A stretch of DNA of 64,000 nt from Mucilaginibacter ginsenosidivorans. Lineage in GTDB: Bacteria > Bacteroidota > Bacteroidia > Sphingobacteriales > Sphingobacteriaceae. The notes beneath the pieces were generated by a model. That model made no database searches. It saw only the letters and a program-made list of their open reading frames with translations, and had not been told where the DNA came from. The stretch spans positions 2,418,001-2,482,000 of the forward strand of contig NZ_CP042436.1 of the NCBI RefSeq assembly GCF_007971025.1, written 5' to 3'. This document shows, piece after piece, positions 57,112 through 64,000 of this stretch (its first letter is position 1; each line of letters starts with the position of its first letter). The position numbers and the translations under genes were made by a program.

Positions 57112-57963
57112 TTATACCGCCATTTTATGAACCTGCGCAGCCTCCCAGCCAATAATGGCCGATTTGCGGGTTGGTCCCCAATGGTAGCCGCCAAACTCGC
57201 CTGTGGAACGGATCACCCTGTGGCAGGGTATCAGGAAGGCTACCGGGTTGTCGCCCACGGCGCTTCCCACTGCACGGCTTGCATTTGGCGATTGTATCAC
57301 TTTAGCCAGTGAGCCGTAGGTTTCCAGTCCACCCATAGGAATCTGCAGCAATGCTTCCCATACTTTTAGCTGGAACGGCGTTCCCTTCAGGTGAAGTTTT
57401 ATGTTTGAAAGTTTAGACCAGTCTTTCTGGAATATGAACATTGCTTCCTGCTGTATATGGTCCACCACCTGGTTGTAGGCCGCATTCGGGAATTGCGATT
57501 GCAAGCCTTTTAATGCCTCGTCGCGGTTATCAGCAAAAGCAAGATAACAGATGCCTTTGTAAGTTGATGCCACCAGGATATTGCCGAAAGGGCTATCGGC
57601 AAAACTGTAGTTTATCTGCAATGCCATACCCCCATTTTTATATTCGGCCGGAGTCATCCCTTCTATATTGATGAACAGGTCGTGCAGGCGGCCCGTGCCG
57701 GACAGCCCCGTTTCGAATGCTGCGTCGAATAATGTCGCCTGTTTTTCCTTCAGGATACCCTTTGCATATTCAACACTCAGGTATTGAAGGAATTTTTTTG
57801 GACTGATGCCTGCCCAGTCGGTAAACATACGCTGAAAGTGGAAGGGGCTCATATTTACCTTTTCGGCTATATCATCCAGGTTAGGCTGATCCTTGAAGTT
57901 TGTCCTGATGTAATTGATCGCATCGGCTATACGCTGATAGTTGATCGTTTCCTGTGTTTCCAT
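57112..57963 (-). CDS. AraC-type regulator fused to methylated-DNA-protein cysteine methyltransferase
   Basis: A 283-residue Ada-like protein. An AraC HTH domain (INYIRTNFKDQPNLDDIA ... KKFLQYLSVEYAKGIL, about 15-110) is followed by a linker domain and the MGMT domain with active-site Cys247 in IPCHRV. It repairs O6-alkylguanine and probably activates the operon. The N-terminal zinc domain of classical Ada is missing. I chose the ATG at 57963: upstream in-frame sequence does not look coding. Divergent from the porin gene. Confidence 0.88.
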   Translation of the reverse strand: METQETINYQRIADAINYIRTNFKDQPNLDDIAEKVNMSPFHFQRMFTDWAGISPKKFLQYLSVEYAKGILKEKQATLFDAAFETGLSGTGRLHDLFINIEGMTPAEYKNGGMALQINYSFADSPFGNILVASTYKGICYLAFADNRDEALKGLQSQFPNAAYNQVVDHIQQEAMFIFQKDWSKLSNIKLHLKGTPFQLKVWEALLQIPMGGLETYGSLAKVIQSPNASRAVGSAVGDNPVAFLIPCHRVIRSTGEFGGYHWGPTRKSAIIGWEAAQVHKMAV

Positions 57964-58121
57964 TGTCTTAATTTTTATATAACAAAGGTACCCTGGCAGG
58001 CAGTGGCGTAAAACCCGGTTCTTGCTAACATTTGGATTTGCGCAACCATATTTCGTTTTCGGGCAAAGCAATAAATTGGCAAATTTATAGTTACTTTTGG
58101 CAACGTTCCAGATCACTAAAT

Positions 58122-58751
58122 ATGAAAAAAATTATCATCACTATCCTCATCTTATCAGGCATATATACAGCGGCGTCTGCCCAGTCTCTCAACACCGGCG
58201 AATTTGGCGTTAATGTAGGGTTGAATACCTCATCGGTTCAGTATTCGGGCACCGGCGAAAACAGCGATTACAAGGCAGGCGTTAATATCGGCATTTCCGG
58301 CGAATACTATTTCTCCGACCGCTGGGGCATCAAGGCAAAAGTATCTTACGATCAAAAAGGATGGGGCAACGGATTCCTTGTTTTGGACGATGGCACCGAA
58401 ATCGACGGCGTGGATTACCATTTGAATTATATCACCGTCCCCGTAATGGCCGACTGGCACTTCGGCAGAAGGCGTAACTGGTACCTGGATTTTGGCCCGT
58501 ATGTCGGCTTCCTTGCCAGTGCAAGCGAAACGTCACACAGTGCCGATGTAAAGCCGTTGTTTAACAACACCGATGTGGGTATTGCATTTGGCATCGGCGT
58601 AAAGATTCCCGTATCGCGCACAGCCAGTGTGTTTTTTGAATACGACGGGCAGGGCGGGCTTAACAATGTATTCAGCACCAGCGAGGGTGGTACCTTTCAA
58701 AATATACGCTCAGGTTTTAACGTGGGACTTTTGTTCCCGATAGGTAAATGA
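58122..58751 (+). CDS. Outer-membrane beta-barrel (porin family) protein
   Basis: A 209-residue exported protein with a signal peptide (MKKIIITILILSGIYTAASA) and an eight-strand-like barrel (FGVNVGLNTSSVQYSG, GINIGISGEYYFSDRWGIKA, ending SGFNVGLLFPIGK). Probably an OmpW/OmpX-like porin or adhesin. TACTTTTG at 58092 is a possible -7 box. The stop is 14 bases from the convergent esterase gene. Confidence 0.8.
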   Translation: MKKIIITILILSGIYTAASAQSLNTGEFGVNVGLNTSSVQYSGTGENSDYKAGVNIGISGEYYFSDRWGIKAKVSYDQKGWGNGFLVLDDGTEIDGVDYHLNYITVPVMADWHFGRRRNWYLDFGPYVGFLASASETSHSADVKPLFNNTDVGIAFGIGVKIPVSRTASVFFEYDGQGGLNNVFSTSEGGTFQNIRSGFNVGLLFPIGK

Positions 58752-58765
58752 TACCCGGAGCAGGT

Positions 58766-59665
58766 TTAGTTTGCAGCTAACCTGTTCCTCTTAAAAAAAT
58801 CCCATATCACTTCGCACGCATCAAGGTTGTGGGTTACCGAACCCACTATCATTTTCGGCAGGTATTGCGATCCGCCCGGCCAGGTATGGCCGCCGTTCAC
58901 AATGGTATAACCTATTACTTTGATGTGGGTTGAGGGGTTTTCGTATTCTTCCTTCGTAATGGTGGTGCCATCGTTCACTTTCGGCGGCCGGTTGGTAATA
59001 ACCGGTTTGTTATCACATCCATCTACCGAAGCCCATTTTCTTAATACCTCTTCATGCCCGTAAATAGTGCCGCCGGCGCCCCTTTTCATTTTTCCCCCGG
59101 CAAACGGTACCAGCGGATCGTCCGTGCCCTGTATATACATTACAGGTATCGGTTTTTCCGGCTTGTAGCTTTCGCTATTATCCATTGATGCAGCAACCAC
59201 AGCTATTGCCGCTATCCTATTATGTAATTCACATGCCAGCCGCGATGTCATGAACCCGCCGTTTGACATCCCTGTTACGTACACCCTTGCCGCATCGCCG
59301 TTGTAAGTCTTGAGTACATAGCTTATCAGTTCATCAATAAACTTTACATCGTTTATGCCCTTATCGTGTGCCGGTGTGCCCCGCCCGTCGTTCCAGCTGC
59401 GATCTATTCCTTGCGGGCAAACGACGATCACTTTATCACGGTCGGATATGGGTTTGAAGTTGGAAAATTTCATCTGCCGTTCGGCCGTTCCCAGCCTGCC
59501 GTGGAGGGAAATGATGACGGGCAGCTTATCATTTGCATTGACGCCCGGCGGATTGTAGGTGATAAACTTGCGCTTGATCCCATCAACAGTAATGGTTTCA
59601 TTTTTTTGCTGTGCCGGTGCTGCCAGGTAAAGCAGCATCAAAATGGATAATAAAAATGCTCTCAT
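58766..59665 (-). CDS. Secreted PHB-depolymerase-like esterase
   Basis: A 299-residue exported esterase with a signal peptide (MRAFLLSILMLLYLAAPAQ). It belongs to the LpqC/polyhydroxybutyrate depolymerase family: PVIISLHGRLG (oxyanion), nucleophile Ser in GMSNGGF, Asp in QGTDDPLVPFAG and His in VNGGHTWPGG. Feruloyl-esterase-like activity is an alternative. I chose the ATG at 59665 over a TTG. Confidence 0.83.
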   Translation of the reverse strand: MRAFLLSILMLLYLAAPAQQKNETITVDGIKRKFITYNPPGVNANDKLPVIISLHGRLGTAERQMKFSNFKPISDRDKVIVVCPQGIDRSWNDGRGTPAHDKGINDVKFIDELISYVLKTYNGDAARVYVTGMSNGGFMTSRLACELHNRIAAIAVVAASMDNSESYKPEKPIPVMYIQGTDDPLVPFAGGKMKRGAGGTIYGHEEVLRKWASVDGCDNKPVITNRPPKVNDGTTITKEEYENPSTHIKVIGYTIVNGGHTWPGGSQYLPKMIVGSVTHNLDACEVIWDFFKRNRLAAN

Positions 59666-59695
59666 GCTGGTTCGACGCAATTTTAAATGGAAGGT

Positions 59696-60240
59696 TTATC
59701 GGGGTTGTCTTAAATCTTTTACCATTCGTACAATGCCCATTATTTCACCATCGGGTAGCGGGAGTTTAATGTGCTCCAATTCAGCATAACCCATTTTTGC
59801 GTAAAAAGGGACACCCGGTAAGGTAGCACCCATTTCCATCCTGTTGAACCCGTTTTCGACGGCGGCCTGTTCGCAGGCATTGATGAGTAACTTACCAACG
59901 CCTTTGCGTGCTTTGCCGGGATGTACAAAAAAGGCACGTACCCGCGCAGCATCTTTTGAGGGGTCCAACAGCGGATCGGCTTCGGCTTTAAACTGGTCGC
60001 CGCCAAAAAGGGTGTTACGCTTGCTCCATCCGCCGCATGCAATGATCATCCCGTCTTCCTCAACAACAAATAAGTTTGGTCGGTGATCAATTGCGTATCC
60101 ACTCCAAAAACATATTTAATAGCGCTTTCTGTTTCAGCCGGAGTATAGTAACCGGCGCTCAGCCCGCGGGCAGACAAAGCGATAAGTTCCAGCAAAACGG
60201 ATGTTTCGTCAAGAGCAGCGGGCCGGATGGACAATGACAT
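59696..60240 (-). pseudogene. GNAT acetyltransferase gene with a one-base frameshift
   Basis: Two overlapping fragments of one GNAT gene. The first (60240 down to 60046) encodes the N-terminal half ending DQTYLLLRKTG; the second (to 59696) continues in another frame as VVEEDGMIIACGGWSK... with the acetyl-CoA loop GKARKGVGKLL and PGVPFYAKMGY. Restoring one base in the A3 run at about 60068-60070 (T run on the coding strand) gives a continuous protein of about 180 residues. A sequencing error is possible. Confidence 0.8.
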
Positions 60241-60310
60241 ATCCAATTATAAGAAAAACAGGGCAATATACAGCCAGCCCTAACCCATTGGGAAAGAAAT
60301 TTTGGCGGCG

Positions 60311-60478
60311 CTACGCACTGCGAAATTTCTTGTTACACTTAGCGCATTTGATGTCGCCGCCGCCCTTATCTTCCCAGTAATGGTCGCAGTTGGCTCTCAA
60401 ATTTATACGCGCGGTCACATACGCAATCGTAAGGACGATAAAAATCAATGTTGATAGGACACAAACTAATGAGTACAT
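60311..60478 (-). CDS. Small membrane-anchored zinc-ribbon protein (55 aa)
   Basis: The frame encodes a single N-terminal membrane helix (MYSLVCVLSTLIFIVLTIAY) and a cytoplasmic CxH...CxxC zinc motif (CDHYWEDKGGGDIKCAKC, residues 31-48), ending KKFRSA. No family assigned. It lies after the frameshifted GNAT gene. Confidence 0.6.
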   Translation of the reverse strand: MYSLVCVLSTLIFIVLTIAYVTARINLRANCDHYWEDKGGGDIKCAKCNKKFRSA

Positions 60479-60978
60479 AATAAAAGCGATTAGGGGCCTG
60501 GGCCGTTAACATGTATTCGTTTTGAGCAATAACTAACAATACATTAGAATGTTTGCCATTTTTTCAATAGAAATGAGGTAGATGTATTAAATTATTGCTT
60601 TTCAGGAGCTAATTTAAAGAGTTTGTTTTGTGTTTCAAACACACTAAGGCAATTTTTTATAATAACAATTAAAGAATTGTAAATATTTTAATAAGTATGG
60701 CGCACTAATTTTGATTTTTTAAAAAACAGCTGTAAAATCTCTCCCAATTTTGGGGAATTTGCAGCCGGGGTGGCCAATTTTTTGTCCATCCTGATCAAAT
60801 TTTGTCATTGCGATGGTAAAAAATGCGATAATCCGGGGAAAATAGCGGCTGCCAGAACGCAATTATTACAAATTGCTATAAAATCCTGATGGGAATAGGG
60901 GGAAGATTTGGGTAAATAATGTTAATCGATAGTTAAACTAAATATCATTCCCGCTGTTGTAATTTAAATTATATTCCG
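60479..60978. other. 500-base AT-rich intergenic region
   Basis: No gene was found. Features seen are a 15-base palindrome TGTGTTT-C-AAACACA (60629-60643), two CCAATTTT boxes (about 60743 and 60774) and several T-rich runs. The palindrome could be an operator. Confidence 0.4.
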
Positions 60979-61251
60979 ATGGCAATCTACAACATTACAT
61001 ATAAAGCTCCGGATGATAAGGATTATCTATGGAACGGCAGCACTTTCGACCTGGTGAAAGAAGAAAACGAAAAGCTTTTTTTCAGCGGCAAAAGCTATAA
61101 TGAGGATGAAATGGCCGAAGCACTATTGAAAAGCTATAAAGCAGCAAAGCAATTATTCCCGGCTGACAACGATATTCACCTTGAGCCTGTGGAAATACCT
61201 GTAAGCGATCAGGACACAGAAGGCGGGCACCGCCACCGCATGACCAGTTGA
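60979..61251 (+). CDS. Small protein of unknown function (90 aa)
   Basis: A soluble, acidic protein opening MAIYNITYKAPDDKDYLWNG, with a helical middle (EDEMAEALLKSYKAAKQLF) and a C-terminus GGHRHRMTS. I recognise no family. It ends one base from the convergent CBS-domain gene and has a long AT-rich upstream region. Confidence 0.6.
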   Translation: MAIYNITYKAPDDKDYLWNGSTFDLVKEENEKLFFSGKSYNEDEMAEALLKSYKAAKQLFPADNDIHLEPVEIPVSDQDTEGGHRHRMTS

Positions 61252-61252
61252 T

Positions 61253-61681
61253 TCAGGAGTGGATATAGCTCTTTAAATGCTCGATGGTTTCGAGGTGTGT
61301 CAATATGGTCTCAGTTACCAGGTCGTTGATCGATATAATTCCGCATAGTTTATCATTCCTGAAAACAGGTAGATAACGGATATTATTCTCGCTCATAATG
61401 TGCATGCAGGTCTCCACCGAGTTATCAGGTATAATATGGGGCAGATCTGTAGTCATGATCTCGCGTACGGTGGTTTCGTCGGATGATTTGCCTCTCAGTA
61501 TCACTTTACGGGCATAATCACGTTCTGTCAGTAAGCCAAGATATTCACCGTTCTCGGTAACAATTACCGATCCTATGTTCTTATCGTCCATCAGGCGCAG
61601 TGCATCTAATACTGAGGTCTCAGCATCAATCGTAATAGCGCCCCCTCCCTTACGGGCGAGTATATCCGAAACTTTTTTCAT
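61253..61681 (-). CDS. CBS-domain pair protein
   Basis: A 142-residue protein made of two CBS motifs (about residues 8-60, with GSVIVTENGEYLGLLTERDY, and 75-130, with IRYLPVFRNDKLCGIISIND). Such proteins bind adenosine nucleotides and often regulate partners. A stand-alone CBS pair with no fused domain; its partner is unknown. Confidence 0.87.
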   Translation of the reverse strand: MKKVSDILARKGGGAITIDAETSVLDALRLMDDKNIGSVIVTENGEYLGLLTERDYARKVILRGKSSDETTVREIMTTDLPHIIPDNSVETCMHIMSENNIRYLPVFRNDKLCGIISINDLVTETILTHLETIEHLKSYIHS

Positions 61682-61791
61682 AACTTACAGATTTAGTGGC
61701 AAACAGGCTTATAACCAAATATACAAAATGAATAATAACAAAGTAATAAAACCAATTATTTATTTTTAGCCCACGCTTTAAACCACCTGTA

Positions 61792-62595
61792 ATGAAGAAA
61801 CAATTGATAAGCCTGCTGCTGGCGTTACTTTTTACCGGTGCGGCTGCATCGGCAATGCAAACCGACACTGGTAAATATTTTACATCGTTTGATGGTGTTA
61901 AGATCTATTACGAAGTAAAAGGTACGGGCTACCCGGTGGTGCTGGTGCATGGATTTACAGGTACCAGCCAGGGCTGGAAGAGAGGAAAACTTTATGGCGA
62001 TCTGCTTGACGCCGGCTACCAGGTTATTATCATGGATCTCCGCGGAAACGGCAGATCGGACAAGCCGCACACGGATGGGGCCTATGCCAATAATGCTGAA
62101 GCAAAGGATATAATAGGTTTGGCCACCTTACTTGGCCTTAAGAAATACGACGTGGTGGGTTATTCGAGGGGTTCCATTATCGCCTCGAGCCTGATGATCA
62201 TGGACAAGCGGGTGAACAAAACGGTAATGGGTGGCATGGGCGATGGTTACACCGACCCGGAATGGCCGCGGCGGATACATTTTTATAAGGCGTTGATGGG
62301 GGATACCTCCTACCGGGAGACCGACGGGTTGATGAAGTGGGTTAACAGCCAGCCTTTTGATAAATTGTGCCTTGCTTTGCAGCAAAAGTACCAACCGTCT
62401 ACCAGCCCGGCGCAGCTGGCCCAGGTGAAAAAACCGGTGCTTATTATACGGGGTAGTGAAGATAAAGAGAACGGTTCTGAAATTGCTTTGAAAAAAATGA
62501 TACCGGGCGCCCAGCTTGCTTATGTTCCGGGCGATCACAATGTGGCCCAGGGTACCGCCCAGTTTGCTTACGCTGTGATGCAGTTTATCAAATAA
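61792..62595 (+). CDS. Secreted alpha/beta hydrolase
   Basis: A 267-residue exported hydrolase with a signal peptide (ending AAASA). Catalytic features are VLVHGFTGT (oxyanion), nucleophile Ser125 in VVGYSRGS, an acidic residue in IRGSEDKENG and His in PGDHNVAQG. The substrate is unknown. Confidence 0.85.
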   Translation: MKKQLISLLLALLFTGAAASAMQTDTGKYFTSFDGVKIYYEVKGTGYPVVLVHGFTGTSQGWKRGKLYGDLLDAGYQVIIMDLRGNGRSDKPHTDGAYANNAEAKDIIGLATLLGLKKYDVVGYSRGSIIASSLMIMDKRVNKTVMGGMGDGYTDPEWPRRIHFYKALMGDTSYRETDGLMKWVNSQPFDKLCLALQQKYQPSTSPAQLAQVKKPVLIIRGSEDKENGSEIALKKMIPGAQLAYVPGDHNVAQGTAQFAYAVMQFIK

Positions 62596-62766
62596 TATGC
62601 TCCCTTGCCTCATTAATAAAGGCTTTTATATTGTAAGTGTATTGTTACAGCCCTGTAGTAAATAATTGCGAAAATATATTTCCCGTAAATCAAATATTAT
62701 ATTATATTTGGTTGAGAGTAACTGTCTGATAAACATTCTGATACGCACAGGTTAAACTGGAAGGCG

Positions 62767-62795
62767 TTTGTTAATTTATCGTTCCGCTACATTTA
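62767..62795 (+). promoter_or_regulatory. Possible promoter of the response-regulator gene
   Basis: TTTG at 62767-62770 and TACATTTA at 62788-62795 (17-base spacer) approximate the Bacteroidota -33 and -7 boxes. A TATATTTG at 62703 is an alternative -7 box. Confidence 0.4.
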
Positions 62796-62825
62796 CTGGC
62801 AGTAAATAAAACTCCGCGTATTTTT

Positions 62826-63185
62826 ATGTTGAAACGTATACTTGTCCTTGATGATAATGAGGACATCCTTGAGGTTGTCCACGAGGCTTTGTCTTATTCG
62901 CAATTCGAAGTAAAAAGCATTTCGGAGTGTGACGGGCTTATGGCCATACTGGACGAGTTCAAACCCGACCTTATATTGCTCGATTACCGCATCTCGGGAA
63001 CCAACGGCGGCGATATTTGCCGTCAAATTAAAACCCACCCCACGTTCGGCAACCTGCCGGTGATCATTTTTTCGGCCTATATCAACCACGACGATGAGAT
63101 TTTGGCTTATGGTTGCGACGCTGTTATCAATAAACCATTCGACCTTATCGAATTGATAGCTAAGGTGAATGAGCTGGTTTATTAA
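62826..63185 (+). CDS. Single-domain response regulator
   Basis: A 119-residue stand-alone receiver: acidic pocket Asp9-Asp10, phosphoacceptor Asp53 (LILLDYRISG), conserved Ser83 and Lys103 (INKPFD). No output domain. It may act by protein-protein contact with a kinase encoded elsewhere; no kinase is adjacent. Confidence 0.92.
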   Translation: MLKRILVLDDNEDILEVVHEALSYSQFEVKSISECDGLMAILDEFKPDLILLDYRISGTNGGDICRQIKTHPTFGNLPVIIFSAYINHDDEILAYGCDAVINKPFDLIELIAKVNELVY

Positions 63186-63398
63186 AGTAGAACTGTGAAT
63201 CGCTCGTTACTGATTTCGTTAAATGTGAAATTCTTTAAACAATAATTAATTCCTGATTGTTGTAAGGGTGGTTTTGTATTTATTGGTTAAACAGCGGCTT
63301 AACACATTGTTAACATAGATTTTTAGCTCAGTTTTGATGACGTAACTATCTTTACCGTCATTATATAATAAATACAATATCCCCTAATTGTATCACGC

Positions 63399-63590
63399 AT
63401 GGAAACGTTACTAAATGTCCCCGATTTAGCCGAAAAAGCCCGCGATAAAATGCCGCTTTGTCCCAAATGTAAGGTCGAACTTGGGTACAGGGTCAGGCGC
63501 GGCTTTGTTTTCAAACAGCTGCTAAACTGGCTGCCTGTAAAAAGATATTATTGCTATAAATGCAAACGCAGGCACTATATCTGGAATTAA
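63399..63590 (+). CDS. Small zinc-ribbon protein, copy A
   Basis: A 63-residue protein with two CxxC knuckles: LCPKC and YCYKC, joined by a basic-aromatic linker (FVFKQLLNWLPVKRY). It is paralogous to the next gene. Function unknown. Confidence 0.65.
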   Translation: METLLNVPDLAEKARDKMPLCPKCKVELGYRVRRGFVFKQLLNWLPVKRYYCYKCKRRHYIWN

Positions 63591-63688
63591 TTTTTTGTTA
63601 AATTTTAATTAAGCAAAGTGTATCCTTTTATAAATACATATTTGCTACATTTGGCATTCTTTAAAAACGGAGTGTTGATGTATGCTTT

Positions 63689-63895
63689 ATGGATTCGACC
63701 ATAAAAACTAAACCTGATAAATCACATTATTGCCGCCGGTGCGGTGCCCCGTATCATTTCCAGTTACACCGGAACTGGTTTGTGAAAAACCTCTTATTCT
63801 TTTTACCCCTCCGAAAATACTTTTGCGCCAAGTGCCGTAAAGCAAGGTACGTTATGGTTAAAAAAGGTTCGGCACGGGAGCCTTACAAGGGATAA
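63689..63895 (+). CDS. Small zinc-ribbon protein, copy B
   Basis: A 68-residue paralogue of the preceding gene with YCRRC and FCAKC knuckles and the linker WFVKNLLFFLPLRKY. A TACATTTG box at 63646 is a good -7 element. Function unknown; possibly nucleic-acid or membrane associated given the Lys/Arg and aromatic content. Confidence 0.65.
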   Translation: MDSTIKTKPDKSHYCRRCGAPYHFQLHRNWFVKNLLFFLPLRKYFCAKCRKARYVMVKKGSAREPYKG

Positions 63896-64000
63896 CACGC
63901 CAATATTTGTGTACCAAAAAGTGCTCTTTTAATGCACTAAAATCTGTATACTTTTCAAATAAGCCGCCGGCCAGCTTTTTAACATTACGGAAATTATTAA

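Noticed and set aside
57964..58116. Upstream in-frame extension of the AraC-MGMT protein
   Set aside because: The added 51 residues are not conserved-looking, cover the divergent promoter region, and the family begins at METQETINYQ.

Overview
The window looks like a chromosomal segment of a Bacteroidota bacterium, most likely family Sphingobacteriaceae and close to Mucilaginibacter or Pedobacter. The evidence is a serine palmitoyltransferase (sphingolipid synthesis), a 58-residue Hc1-type histone-like protein, DUF5686 and CarboxypepD_reg outer-membrane proteins, and promoters of the Bacteroidota TTTG / TAnnTTTG type. Secreted GH125 and Gfo/Idh enzymes with Tat-like signals and many Bacteroidota-style intergenic palindromes fit too. 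No tRNA, rRNA, prophage, insertion sequence or CRISPR array was seen.

Layout. 0-9 kb: ftsZ, spt, a GH125 mannosidase, the histone-like gene, dapA, and a Gfo/Idh oxidoreductase plus sugar isomerase pair. 9-18 kb: a PemK/MazF toxin-antitoxin pair, a DUF5686 outer-membrane protein, ligA, a heptamer tandem repeat, a DUF6263 protein and a DUF885 lipoprotein. 18-27 kb: a double-glycine, Cys-rich peptide precursor followed by a macroglobulin/TonB-plug protein, DinB, an alpha/beta hydrolase, an outer-membrane beta-barrel receptor and a TauE/DUF1634 pair. 27-40.6 kb: an M16 peptidase pair, fbaB-TMEM175-ubiD, dacB, two amino-acid permeases and the membrane pyrophosphatase hppA. 40.6-49.5 kb: a two-kinase signalling operon, MFS and MarC, DinB, and a cluster of three tiny paralogous membrane proteins. 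49.5-54.7 kb: the guaA-lipoprotein-RsmB operon, a second double-glycine Cys-rich precursor and VapBC. 54.7-64 kb: an alkylation-damage operon (AraC-MGMT, PF09859 oxygenase, separate Ada-like zinc domain), a porin, an esterase, a frameshifted GNAT gene, small zinc-ribbon proteins, a CBS protein, a hydrolase and a receiver-only regulator.

The main discovery candidate is the pair of peptide precursors at 18417-18638 (+) and 53566-53769 (-). They share an 18-residue leader (KLSR-x-EMK-x-V-x-GG) and six-cysteine cores with unrelated sequences. Each is preceded, 25-30 bases before its start, by a ~65-base element that is nearly identical at the two loci and can fold into two stem-loops. Length differences between the copies are not multiples of three, so the conservation is of DNA or RNA rather than of a peptide. 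No exporter or maturase lies beside either gene, which suggests a dispersed peptide regulon controlled through a shared leader and served by machinery elsewhere.

Other notable points are a split Ada-type operon, the tandem two-helix membrane proteins, a DinB gene whose natural start reads ATA, and a one-base GNAT frameshift.
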